A DNA stretch of 64,000 bases. Source: Saccharopolyspora erythraea NRRL 2338. GTDB taxonomy: Bacteria > Actinomycetota > Actinomycetes > Mycobacteriales > Pseudonocardiaceae. The stretch is from the NCBI RefSeq assembly GCF_000062885.1, contig NC_009142.1, positions 2,593,584 through 2,657,583 on the forward strand, written 5' to 3'. A program made the position numbers and the translations under genes. The number at the start of each line of letters is the position of its first letter. Position 1 is the stretch's first letter. Shown here piece by piece: positions 1 through 7,999 of this stretch. The notes under the pieces are model-generated. The model made no database searches. It was not told where the DNA came from and saw only the letters and a program-made list of their open reading frames with translations.

Positions 1-132
1 GTGCACAACGTCATCGAGGTCCTGCGCGGCGGGATCGACTCCGCGCTGCTCGGGCTGGCCAAGTCCTCGGTGCACGATGTGGATCGCGCCGATCTCGTCA
101 TCCCCGACGGCTTCACCCGTGGGATGCGATGA
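1..132 (+). CDS. mftD: MftD, pre-mycofactocin synthase, C-terminal end only
   Basis: The window opens inside this gene; 43 codons remain, ending in TGA at 130-132. The tail (VIEVLRGGIDSALLGLAKSS, then DLVIPDGFTR) matches the C-terminus of the FMN-dependent lactate-dehydrogenase-like MftD family, which oxidatively deaminates the mycofactocin intermediate AHDP to redox-active pre-mycofactocin. The identification rests on the short tail plus the mftE and mftF genes downstream. mftA, mftB and mftC are expected upstream, outside the window. Confidence 0.75.
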   Translation: MHNVIEVLRGGIDSALLGLAKSSVHDVDRADLVIPDGFTRGMR

Positions 133-135
133 GCC

Positions 136-540
136 ATGGGGGAAACCACGAGTAGCTGTTGTCACCGGTGCCGCAAGCGGAATCGGCGCGGCCACCGTTC
201 GGCGGCTGTCGTCGGCGGGGTGGCGTGTGGTGGCCGTTGACCGTTGCGCCGACGACAATCGGGTTTCATACCCTCTGGCCACCCGGGAGGAGTTGGCCGC
301 GCTCGTCGAGGAGTTTCCCGGTGCCGTCGCGGATGTCGTGGCCGATGTGCAGGACCGAACCACTCTCGCCGACGCAGTCGCGGTTGCCGAATACCGGTTT
401 GGTGGGGTGGACGCGGCGGTCGCCGCGGCGGCGGTCATGGCCGGCGGGCAAATGTTATGGGAAGAAGACCATGACGAGTGGCATGCCTTGTTCCCGGTCT
501 GCGTCGACGAGGTGGCCAACCTCGGAAAGGTGCGGTGCAC
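136..540 (+). pseudogene. Broken mycofactocin-type SDR oxidoreductase copy
   Basis: A TGAASGIG nucleotide-binding motif, a VVAVD strand end and a GGVDAAVAAAAV segment align closely with the intact SDR at 1770-2546. An ATG at 136 sits just after mftD, but the G run after it (five G) puts the homologous frame one base out; four G would restore ATG-GGG-AAA-CCA. Similarity stops near codon 130 (EVANLGK), so the YxxxK catalytic motif and the C-terminal half are missing. It is a dead paralogue between mftD and mftE, probably left by duplication of the functional SDR. Confidence 0.7.
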
Positions 541-1044
541 CTGCCCTGATCGTGTGCGGAGACCGGGGCCGGGAACGGTACCGGCTTTCCTGGCCGCCGA
601 GTTCGGGGCAGTGCAGGCGTTCGGTGTCGTCCGGGGCCAGGAAGGCGGCGGTGAGCTGCTCGTGCACCGTCGACTCGACCACGGCAGGAGGGAGGCCTTG
701 CGTCTCGCGACCCCGGCGGTCGTGTCAGTCGAGGCGGCCGGCGTCCGGCCGCGGCGGGCAGCGCTGCCGGAGGTGAGGGCGGCTCGCCGCAGGGAGATCG
801 CCGTCGTGGACGCCCCTTCCGCGGACGAGGCCCCGGCGAGGGTGCTCTCCCGCGACCCGCTCCGCCCGCGGACGCACGCGCTCGCGCCGCCCGCCGGCAC
901 GAGACCACGGGAACGCCTCGCGCAGCTGACCGGCGCGTCCACCAGCGCCCCGGCTCGCGTGGTGGGGCGGATGCCGGCATCGGAGGCGGTGGACGAACTC
1001 GGCTACCTCCGGGAGCGTGCATGCCACCCAGAGGGGAGTCGGCC
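541..1044 (+). other. Region after the SDR remnant with no recognised gene
   Basis: Open frames exist on both strands, but their composition is arginine- and proline-rich, typical of shadow frames in GC-rich DNA. I see no motif, no ribosome-binding site paired with a credible start, and no similarity to the intact SDR. It may be foreign sequence joined when the SDR copy was truncated. Confidence 0.4.
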
Positions 1045-1773
1045 ATGAGCCTGCTGCTGGCCGAGCAGGCTTGGCCGGACCTGGAGGGCCGCCGCCCGCT
1101 CGTCATCGTACCGTTCGGGTCCTGCGAGCAGCACGGACCGCATCTTCCGCTCGACACCGACAGCTCGATCGCGACCGCGGTCGCGTGGAAGGGGGTGCGA
1201 GAACTGGCCGACGGCACCGATGTGCTGCTCGCCCCGACCCAGCACTACACCGCCAGCGGTGAGCACGAGGGGTTTCCCGGAACGGTCTCCATCGGCTGCG
1301 ACGCGCTGCACCTGCTGGTGGTCGAACTGGGCCGGTCCCTGTCGGGGTGGTGCGGGCGCGTGCTGATCGTCAACGGCCACGGCGGCAACAACGCGGTGCT
1401 GGCGAAGGCCGTCGCGCAACTGCGCGACGAGCGGCGCGAGGTGGCGTGGTGGCCGTGTGCGGTCCAGGGTGGCGATGCCCATGCCGGGAGAACGGAAACC
1501 TCGATGATGATGGCGCTCAGACCGCTGTCCGTGCGCGAGGACCGCGCGAGAGCGGGACGCACCGAGCCGGTCAGGAAGCTCATGGGCGAACTGGAGCGGA
1601 ACTCCGTCCGAGCGGTCAGCCCCAACGGAGTGCTGGGAGATCCGGGCGGCGCGTCGGCCGCCGCAGGGGAACGGCTGCTCAACAGGATGGCCGCTGAGCT
1701 GTGCACCGCCGTCCATTCATGGAACGTCCGGGCAGGACGTCTGCTCCGAACGAGAACCGAGGTGAGGTCATGA
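1045..1773 (+). CDS. mftE: MftE, mycofactocin precursor peptidase (creatininase family)
   Basis: A 242-residue creatininase-family amidohydrolase. MftE uses two metal ions to cut the modified MftA peptide and release the C-terminal dipeptide-derived core. Metal-binding signatures are visible: SCEQHGPHLPLDTD near residue 24 (E, H and D ligands) and NGHGGNN near residue 110. The start at 1045 is preferred over an in-frame ATG at 1021 because a GAGGGGAG Shine-Dalgarno-like run lies at the right distance. Its stop overlaps the next start (ATGA at 1770-1773), so it is translationally coupled to the SDR and mftF. Confidence 0.9.
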   Translation: MSLLLAEQAWPDLEGRRPLVIVPFGSCEQHGPHLPLDTDSSIATAVAWKGVRELADGTDVLLAPTQHYTASGEHEGFPGTVSIGCDALHLLVVELGRSLSGWCGRVLIVNGHGGNNAVLAKAVAQLRDERREVAWWPCAVQGGDAHAGRTETSMMMALRPLSVREDRARAGRTEPVRKLMGELERNSVRAVSPNGVLGDPGGASAAAGERLLNRMAAELCTAVHSWNVRAGRLLRTRTEVRS

Positions 1774-2546
1774 CCGCACAGCCGACCGCCGTGATCACCG
1801 GTGCGGCACGCGGCATCGGCGCCGCGGTCGTTCGGCGGCTCCGTGCCGATGGTTGGAACGTCGTCGCTGTCGACCTCTGCGACGACGACCCGGCCGTGCC
1901 ATACCCGCTGGGTACCGCCGACGAACTGCGGACGCTGGCCGAGGACGGCGACGGAATCACCGTGCTGACTGGCGATGTCCGCGAGCGCGCGGTCCTCGAC
2001 ACCGCCGTCCAGCAGGCACTCGATCAGCACGGCAGGCTGGACGCCGCCATCGGTGCCGCAGCCGTGATCCTGGGCGGCCGACCACTGTGGGAGACCACCG
2101 ACGAGCAGTGGGACACGCTGTTCGACATCGACGTGCGCGGCTTGCTGAACCTGGCCCGGGCAGCGGTGCCCGCCATGCTTCCCGCGCGGCAGGGCAGGTT
2201 CGTGGCGCTCGCTTCCGCCGCGGCGCATCACGGGCTGTGGCACTTGGGTGCCTACTGCGCCGCCAAACACGCGGTGCTCGGTCTGGTGCGCGGTATGGCC
2301 GCCGACCTGAAGGGGTCCGGGGTCAGCGCGGTCGCAGTGTCCCCGGGCTCTACTCGCACCGACATGCTTCGAGCGACGGCTGCCCTCTACCAACTCGACG
2401 ACGTGCAGTCGCTCGGCGCGCACCAGCTGGTCGACAGGCTGTTGGAACCCGAGGAGGTGGCAGCGGCGGTGGCATGGGCGAGTTCGCCGGACGCGAGCGC
2501 GTTCAACGGGACCGTGCTGCACGCGGATGGAGGCTTCACCGGATGA
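1770..2546 (+). CDS. Mycofactocin-coupled SDR family oxidoreductase
   Basis: A 258-residue short-chain dehydrogenase/reductase. It has the TGAARGIG dinucleotide motif near residue 12, a serine in LASAAAHHG and the catalytic YCAAK near residue 157. SDRs of mycofactocin clusters hold NAD(H) tightly and are thought to pass electrons to mycofactocin rather than exchange NAD; here that is inferred from context, since the gene is coupled by ATGA overlaps to mftE before it and mftF after it. The substrate is unknown, probably an alcohol. It is the intact paralogue of the fragment at 136-540. Confidence 0.85.
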   Translation: MTAQPTAVITGAARGIGAAVVRRLRADGWNVVAVDLCDDDPAVPYPLGTADELRTLAEDGDGITVLTGDVRERAVLDTAVQQALDQHGRLDAAIGAAAVILGGRPLWETTDEQWDTLFDIDVRGLLNLARAAVPAMLPARQGRFVALASAAAHHGLWHLGAYCAAKHAVLGLVRGMAADLKGSGVSAVAVSPGSTRTDMLRATAALYQLDDVQSLGAHQLVDRLLEPEEVAAAVAWASSPDASAFNGTVLHADGGFTG

Positions 2547-3991
2547 ACGCCGCGCTGCCGAGAGGTTTCGGCGTCGAACTGGACAGGTCGGCCCGCCTGT
2601 CCCGCAATGGCAGGCTCGTGTTCGGGGGAAGCCCCGGCCGCCTGCTGCGGCTGCACCCGCGAGCCGCCGAACTGGTCAAGGCCGGCTCGTTCACGGTCCG
2701 GGATCCGGCGTCGGCGGCGCTGGCCCGCGCGCTGCTCGACGTCGGCGTCGTCCATCCTCGGCCAGCGGCCGACGAGGAGCGATCGGTCGCCATCGTGGTT
2801 CCGGTGCGTGACCGCCAGGACATGCTGGCACGGCTACTGCACGCTGTCCGGTCGGATCCCCGCACCGCCGGGGTGCCGATCGTCGTCGTCGACGACGGGT
2901 CCCGCGATGCCGGTGCGACCCGTGCGGTGGCCGCAGAGCATGGCGCCGAGGTCATCCGCCACGACCGCAGCCAGGGGCCTGCGTCCGCCCGCAACGCCGG
3001 CTTTCACGCGACGACCCAGGAATTCGTCGCGTTCTGCGACTCCGATGTCGTGCCGGAGCACGGCTGGCTCCCGCCTCTGCTGGCGCAGTTCGATGACCCC
3101 GGGGTGGGACTCGCAGCGCCGCGAGTGGTAGCGCTGCCCCAGCAGCGACCGACCCGAATCGGCTCGTTCGAGCAGACATGCTCCGCCCTGGACCTGGGAC
3201 CGGACGAAGCACCGATCATCCCCATGTCCAAAGTGGCCTACGTGCCCAGCGCCGCGATCGTGCTGCGACGTGCCGCCGCACCGGAAGGCTTCGACGAACA
3301 GCTCCAGGTGGCCGAGGACGTCGACCTGTGCATGCGCCTGCACGAGAAGGGGTGGCGCCTCCGGTACGTGCCCACCGCGCAGGTGGCGCATGACCACCGC
3401 ACCGCACTCCTTCCCTGGGCGGCGCGGCGCGCCTTCTACGGTTCGGGTGCGGCGGCGCTGGCCGCCCGCCATCCCGGGCAGGTGCCGCCGATGCATGTGA
3501 CGGCGTGGTCACTGCTCGCCGTGTGCCTGGCTCTGACCGGCAAGCCCGCCGCTGTAGCCTCGGCGACCGGACTGGCGGCCATCGCCGGAACGCGCCTGGC
3601 ACGCCGGATGCCGGACGCGGACACCCCGGTTCGCGCAGCCGGCTTGCTAACCCTGGCAGGCCTGTACTCCACGGCGCTCCAGCTGTTGCGGGCCGGTGTA
3701 CGTCACCACTGGCCGATCGGGCTCGCCTTGGTGATGAAAAGCCGCCGAGCGCGATGGCTGCTCCTTGGAATGTCTACTGTAGACGGATTGGTGGAGTGGA
3801 AGAAGAAGGCATCGGAGCTCGATCCCGTCACGTTCGTCGTCCTGCGCCGGATCGACGATCTCGCCTACGGAGCCGGCGTGTGGTGGGGTTCGGTCGAGCA
3901 CCGGACAATGGCGGCGCTCGTTCCCAAGATCACCGGTGGACTACGCGAAGTGTGTCATGCCGTCGTGGCGGGTGCGCGATTTTCACGATGA
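2543..3991 (+). CDS. mftF: MftF, mycofactocin glycosyltransferase
   Basis: A 482-residue family 2 glycosyltransferase, expected to add an oligoglucose chain to (pre)mycofactocin. An N-terminal part resembling peptide-binding domains (FGVELDRSARLSRNGRLVFG) is followed by the GT2 core: VPVRDRQDMLARLLHAV, VVVDDGS and the DxD-type FCDSDVVP near residue 170, then EDVDLCMRL. Hydrophobic segments lie near residues 315-400. The start ATG overlaps the stop of the SDR (ATGA at 2543-2546), which fixes the start. It is the last gene of the mycofactocin operon here. Confidence 0.9.
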   Translation: MNAALPRGFGVELDRSARLSRNGRLVFGGSPGRLLRLHPRAAELVKAGSFTVRDPASAALARALLDVGVVHPRPAADEERSVAIVVPVRDRQDMLARLLHAVRSDPRTAGVPIVVVDDGSRDAGATRAVAAEHGAEVIRHDRSQGPASARNAGFHATTQEFVAFCDSDVVPEHGWLPPLLAQFDDPGVGLAAPRVVALPQQRPTRIGSFEQTCSALDLGPDEAPIIPMSKVAYVPSAAIVLRRAAAPEGFDEQLQVAEDVDLCMRLHEKGWRLRYVPTAQVAHDHRTALLPWAARRAFYGSGAAALAARHPGQVPPMHVTAWSLLAVCLALTGKPAAVASATGLAAIAGTRLARRMPDADTPVRAAGLLTLAGLYSTALQLLRAGVRHHWPIGLALVMKSRRARWLLLGMSTVDGLVEWKKKASELDPVTFVVLRRIDDLAYGAGVWWGSVEHRTMAALVPKITGGLREVCHAVVAGARFSR

Positions 3992-4258
3992 CGACCTCGA
4001 CCAGGCGATCCACATCTGGGATCAGAGCAGGGAGGGTGGAGAGCCGGTCTTCTCGGCCGCCGAGGTGATCTCGATCGCTCGGGCGGGTCACCCGGCGATG
4101 GTGGCGGTCGTGGGTCAGGACGTGGTCGGTATGGCGGCGGCCAAGGTGGAGGGTGAGCGCGCCTGGCTGGCGATGTTCGCCCTCGACGCGCGGTGGCGCA
4201 ACCGCGGCATCGGCAGCGCGTTGCTGGGCGAGTTGGAGAAGAAGCTGCGCGGCCATGG
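3957..4258 (+). pseudogene. GNAT acetyltransferase, 3'-truncated by IS sequence
   Basis: About 100 residues of a Gcn5-related N-acetyltransferase. MPSWRVRDFHDDDLDQAIHI is a typical GNAT beginning, and LAMFALDARWRNRGIGSALL contains the acetyl-CoA-binding RxxGxG loop. Homology ends after EKKLRGHGV near 4258, where an IS5-like fragment in the opposite orientation begins, so the last strands of the fold are lost. It starts inside the end of mftF (34-nt overlap). Probably non-functional. Confidence 0.6.
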
Positions 4259-4259
4259 G

Positions 4260-4460
4260 GTGCATCGCAGCCCAGAGGTGCCGCACGCTCGGGCAGAGGT
4301 AGCGCAGCCTGGCCAGGAGGTTCCGGGCGGCGATGCGGTCCTGGACCTCAGCGCTGGTCGAGTAGGTGTTGGGTCCCACCGTGGTGTTCCCAGGCAGCCC
4401 GGCGTCGGCAGCAAAGGTTCGACCACAGCCCACTGAGCGTCGGTCGTATCCGACGGATAA
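4260..4460 (-). mobile_element. IS5-family transposase remnant, internally deleted
   Basis: Read on the minus strand, YPSDTTDAQWAVVEPLLP (ending near 4459) is the N-terminal hallmark of IS5-type transposases of actinomycetes. It is followed almost at once, in another frame, by RIAARNLLARLRYLCPSVRH, which belongs to the later catalytic part. The central DDE region is missing, so this is a deletion derivative. Its left edge truncates the GNAT gene at 4258. Confidence 0.6.
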
Positions 4461-4557
4461 CGCCGCGACCTGTGCGAAGGGCGGTGCGTGGTGGCCAGCA
4501 GACAGCACTGTCGACCGCGCGCGAACAGGGCCGACGAACTCGGGCACGATGGCACCC

Positions 4558-4611
4558 GGGACTCCTCGGTAGGACGGTTGACTAGACACCACCCGATCTA
4601 CCAGGAGTCCC
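4558..4611. repeat. Imperfect inverted repeat inside the IS graveyard
   Basis: GGGACTCCTCGGTAG at 4558-4572 pairs with CTACCAGGAGTCCC at 4598-4611 (one extra base on the left arm), with about 25 bp between. It sits between the IS5-like and IS110-like remnants, so it may be abutted terminal repeats of a lost element. A hairpin terminator is an alternative. Confidence 0.45.
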
Positions 4612-4624
4612 TTCCCATCTCCGC

Positions 4625-5285
4625 AACGCCCCGACGACCAAGACCAGTTCAGGAACAGGCTCTTGTCCACGATGGACGGGATGCTGCGGGCGTGGGCCTG
4701 GTGCTCGGTCAGGTAGGCCCGCAGGCCGTCCGTACCGGCGGCGCGGACGCCGTCGGGGGTCTGAAACCCCGTCAGCAGGATCAGCGCCGAGCGGGTGGAG
4801 AAGTCGAAGGCCCGCTCCAGCGAGGGGAAAATGCTCGCGAGCAGTTCGCGGATCCGGTTGACACCCCGGCCCCAGTCGGCCATGAGGTCCTCACGCCGAG
4901 CGGTGAGAATCCGCAGGTCGGGTGCGATGTCGTTCGGGCTGGCCACCGGAGTCAGGTCCCCGCGCAGCCGGGCGGTTTCGGCGATGGTGCGGGCGTCCTT
5001 GGCGTCGGTCTTGCCCTCGCCGGCGAACGCTCCGGCCATCCGGTTGACCAGCCTGCCGGGCGCATACACCACCGGCCGCCCGGTAGCCAAAAGCAGCGTG
5101 ATCAGCAGACCTGCGGAGCCGGAGGTCATGTCCACCGCCCACACCACCCCGTCGGCCTTCTTGCCGATGCGAGCGATCAACGCCTCGATCGCGGCCTGAC
5201 TGTTGATGACCTTCTGACCGAACACGACCTTGCCGGTCTCATCCACCACACACGCGGTCGTTCCGGTCGATTTGCAGCTGGCGGG
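4625..5285 (-). mobile_element. IS110-family transposase fragment (DEDD domain)
   Basis: One minus-strand frame encodes VVWAVDMTSGSAGLLITLLL, then GRPVVYAPGRLVNRMAGAF and GKTDAKDARTIAETAR. These are the RuvC-like DEDD catalytic blocks of IS110/IS492 transposases, followed by the coiled segment ILTARREDLMADW. The first strand (the usual GIDVGK start, near 5285) and the whole C-terminal Transposase_20 part (after about 4640) are missing. The element cannot transpose on its own. Confidence 0.7.
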
Positions 5286-5326
5286 TTGGCCTGAAGCACC
5301 AGTAACCGCGCTGGAGGGGCAAAAAT

Positions 5327-5390
5327 GCCCGGCTCGAAGAATGGCAGGTCGACTACGACTACCACCGTCCCCGAGGTCGACTCGACGTCG
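5327..5390 (+). mobile_element. C-terminal scrap of an IS3/IS481-type integrase
   Basis: The plus-strand frame from 5327 reads ARLEEWQVDYDYHRPRGRLD, the characteristic end of rve-type transposases (an EEWQxxYNxxRPHxxLG block). Nothing upstream in the same frame resembles the rest of the gene, because the sequence switches to the IS110-like fragment at about 5285. It is too short to assign a subfamily. Confidence 0.5.
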
Positions 5391-5910
5391 AAACCGCAGA
5401 GGACGCGGGTCGAGATCATCGGTCGGCCGCATGATGGAGTACCTGAAGCACGACGGCTCCGCGTTGTTCGCCCGCCCTGGCCTCCGGTGAGCGGGAGACC
5501 AGGGGCGATGTGTCCTGAGTGGTTCAGCGCGCGGTCCGGTCGATCCAGTCCCGTAGGCGGTGGCGTCGGTGTAGATCGACGCGGCCGCGCCGCAGACCGG
5601 GACGGCCGCGCCGAGCCGGCGCGCTGCTGTTGCGTAGTCGGCTCTCAGGAAACTCCACACCGTTCCTTCGTGATGACGCCCCGGGGGACCAGCTGTAAGC
5701 TGCCACAGGACCGCGACGAACTGCACCGCCGTTTGCATGGAGGTTGTGCGCCAGCGGCTGGCGATGTTTGTACAACGGCAACCAGCGCGGCTTCCCGAAG
5801 GCCGGGAGCGACCGTGCGCCTGCGGTACCGAGTCAGTCGCGCCCTCCGCTGCGTTCGGGGTCTGCCCAGGGTTTGGTTGACACCTGACGTGTGAGGCTTT
5901 GGCCTCACCT
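5391..5910. other. No recognised gene between IS remnants
   Basis: About 0.5 kb with no convincing coding signal on either strand. A short stem (GTGAGGC / GCCTCAC at 5890-5908) lies just before the IS3-like remnant and may be part of its left end. The rest shows no motif I can name. Confidence 0.4.
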
Positions 5911-5924
5911 GGAAGGATGCCGCC

Positions 5925-6105
5925 GTGCCCAAGCCTTACCGAGTTCACGGACGAGCGGGAAGACTAGGGTGCCGACCGCGGTGACGTGCGGGGTGCTGGG
6001 CATCTCCAGGCAGGCCTACTGCCAATGGTGTGCTGATCCGGTATCGCAACGCGACTGGGACGACGCTCACCTGCTCAACGCCGCGCTCGACATCCACGCC
6101 CACGG
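5925..6105 (+). mobile_element. IS3-family remnant (orfA start joined to orfB start)
   Basis: GTG at 5925 begins MPKPYRVHGR, like the first residues of IS3-type orfA proteins. After about 45 nt another frame reads VPTAVTCGVLGISRQAYCQW and DWDDAHLLNAALDIHA, the N-terminus of an IS3-type orfB integrase. Most of orfA, and all of the DDE catalytic domain of orfB after about 6105, are gone. Confidence 0.6.
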
Positions 6106-6521
6106 CGTCGTGCTGGAAGCAATGCCCGGCTTCCATCCACTTCGTGGGCTCCCCGTCGGAGGCCGCGCGGAACTCCTCCGCAGCCTGGTAGCGGTTCGAC
6201 CTCCAGGCACTGGCGGGTCGAGTTGAGTACTCGGCTGAAAGGGTGCGACTGCTTTCTCCACGGCGAAAACTTCTCTCCCCGGTGGCACACCGGTACCTGA
6301 TCTGACGGTGCATCCACTGCTGTCCCACAGGTGGCCGAACGCGGGTTCGATGACCCTCGCGGTGCGGCGGCCGCGGCCCAGGGTGCGATGTCGCCCAGGG
6401 TTCGGGGGCTGCGGTGTCCTGCGCGCCTGCACGGCGAGCGGTACCGGACTTCCGCCTCTGCACCGGTCCGGGCTTGAATCGGAGGCTGGAGACGGAACGA
6501 AGGCGTGAAGGAGGGGTGACC
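6106..6521. other. No recognised gene; spacer before the DUF2267 gene
   Basis: No frame shows a usable motif. A minus-strand stretch around 6300-6380 looks faintly transposase-like but is too short to claim. The AAGGAGG ribosome-binding site of the next gene is at its right end (6508-6514), so the promoter for that gene is probably within this stretch. Confidence 0.35.
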
Positions 6522-6950
6522 GTGCCGACGGCGAACGCTCCGCTCTTCGAGCACGCGGTGCAGACGGCGAGTGCGTGGGTGCACGACGTCGGCCGCGAGT
6601 TCGACACCGACGACCGCCACTTCGCCTATCGGGTCCTGCGTACGTGGTTGCAGACGTTGCGCGACCGGCTGCCGGTGGAGACCGCCGCGCATTTCGCCGC
6701 ACAGCTGCCCGAGCTGCTGCGGGGCGTTTACTACGAGGGCTGGAACCCCAGTGCGGTCCCGGAGAAGTACGACGCGCAGGAGTACGTCTCCCGTTTCGCG
6801 GTGTCGGCGAACATCTCGGTGCAGGACGTGCACCGGGCCGCTCCCGCGGTCACGGCAGTCGCCCTCCGGCACCTATCGCCGGGACAGGTGGACAAGGTGC
6901 TCGATCGGCTTCCGGAGGAAATTCGCGCGCTGCTGAGCCCGGCGGCCTAG
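6522..6950 (+). CDS. DUF2267 domain protein
   Basis: A 142-residue soluble protein of the DUF2267 family. Helical blocks TASAWVHDVG, VLRTWLQTLRDRLPVETAAH, AQLPELLRGVYYEGWNP and VLDRLPEEIRALL are typical of it. The biochemical role is unknown; members often lie near USPs and stress genes, as here. GTG at 6522 is chosen because AAGGAGG ends 7 nt upstream; an in-frame GTG at 6516 would overlap that site. It is followed after 33 nt by the ribosome hibernation factor gene. Confidence 0.85.
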   Translation: MPTANAPLFEHAVQTASAWVHDVGREFDTDDRHFAYRVLRTWLQTLRDRLPVETAAHFAAQLPELLRGVYYEGWNPSAVPEKYDAQEYVSRFAVSANISVQDVHRAAPAVTAVALRHLSPGQVDKVLDRLPEEIRALLSPAA

Positions 6951-6983
6951 CCCGTCGGTTCGCTGGATTGGAGAGCGGTCGCA

Positions 6984-7784
6984 ATGGTGGCTCGGTCACG
7001 AGCGTCCTCGGATGTTCCGGTCAGCGTGCAAGTCACCGATGAGCCGATCATAGGTATCGCTGACTATGCCGAGGAACGAGTCCGTTCCGTTTTTCGTTTC
7101 GCCCACGAGCCCGTGTTGTACGCGCGGGTGCGCGTGTCGCGCCATCGGGACCCCGCGGCCTCTCCGCGCGCGGTGGCGCAAGCCAGCCTCGACGTCAACG
7201 GAAGGCCGGTGCGAGCACAGGTTCGCGCGGCCACTTCGGAGGAAGCGATCGACCGGCTGCACGATCGCCTTCAGCACGTCCTGGAGCGGGTCGCCCGGCA
7301 TTGGGAAGCGCGGCGGGGCCGGATGGGGTCGAGGCAACCTCATGAATGGCGCCACGGTGACCAGCCGGCGCGCCGCCCCCCGTACTTCCCGCGCCCGGTC
7401 GAGGAGAGCCAGGTGATCCGCCACAAGACCTTCGCCCTCGCGCGATGCGGTGTGGACGACGCCGAGTTCGACATGGACGTCATGGACTACGACTTCCACC
7501 TGTTCACCGAAGTGGGCACCGGTCAGGACAGCGTCTTGTACCGCACGCCGAGCGGTTTTCGGCTCGCCCAAGTCGAACCGGACCCCGGCCACCTTGCCGA
7601 GCACGCGTTGCCGGTTACCGTCAGCGAACAGCGCGCGCCTGTGCTCAGCACAGCCGAAGCTGTTGAGCGGATGGGAGCCATGGACCTTCCGTTTCTCTTC
7701 TACCTGGACGGCGAACGTGGCAGAGGGGCCCTGCTCTACCGCCGTTACGACGGGCACTACGGACTGATCACGCCTTCGGCGTAA
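6984..7784 (+). CDS. Long-form ribosome hibernation promoting factor (HPF/RaiA family)
   Basis: A 266-residue protein with an N-terminal S30AE-like region (VQVTDEPIIGIADYAEERVR through SEEAIDRLHDRLQHVLERVA, about 12-110). It then has a linker and C-terminal S30AE-C-type repeats (VIRHKTFALARCGVDDAEFD, DYDFHLFTEVGTGQDSVLYR, MDLPFLFYLDGERGRGALLY). Long HPFs bind 70S ribosomes and cause dimerisation or silencing in non-growing cells. The closest family idea is the DosR-regulated Rv0079 group. The N-terminal domain looks divergent, so binding details may differ. Confidence 0.8.
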   Translation: MVARSRASSDVPVSVQVTDEPIIGIADYAEERVRSVFRFAHEPVLYARVRVSRHRDPAASPRAVAQASLDVNGRPVRAQVRAATSEEAIDRLHDRLQHVLERVARHWEARRGRMGSRQPHEWRHGDQPARRPPYFPRPVEESQVIRHKTFALARCGVDDAEFDMDVMDYDFHLFTEVGTGQDSVLYRTPSGFRLAQVEPDPGHLAEHALPVTVSEQRAPVLSTAEAVERMGAMDLPFLFYLDGERGRGALLYRRYDGHYGLITPSA

Positions 7785-7903
7785 CAAGGGGATTTCACGA
7801 CACCCGCGGAGGTGAGGGCCGAGGCCGCGCTGCCGGCAACGTGCGAATACGGACAGCGCACGGCGAAAGGTGATGGCGGTACGGCAGAACAGTGCTCAGC
7901 ATT

Positions 7904-7915
7904 GGTCCAACGACC
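7904..7915. promoter_or_regulatory. Candidate GGNCC-type palindromic site upstream of prs
   Basis: GGTCCAACGACC lies about 85 nt before the prs start and resembles sites upstream of acs, proV and the FBP aldolase/phosphatase. Such short GC-rich motifs occur often by chance in this genome, so it is only a candidate. Confidence 0.2.
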
Positions 7916-7999
7916 TTTCCGCACGCCCACGCAACTGGGCCCGTGGCGGCGGTTGTGGTCACGACCGACGCTTGTTGGGTGCGCAGGAGCAGCGATGCG

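Noticed and set aside
1853-2542. Upstream extension of mftF by about 230 codons
   Set aside because: The extension is out-of-frame reading of the SDR gene; ATG 2543 overlapping the SDR stop is the natural coupled start.
6240-6420. Minus-strand stretch resembling a transposase (RVIEPAFGHLW)
   Set aside because: Too short and without flanking IS features to separate from chance.
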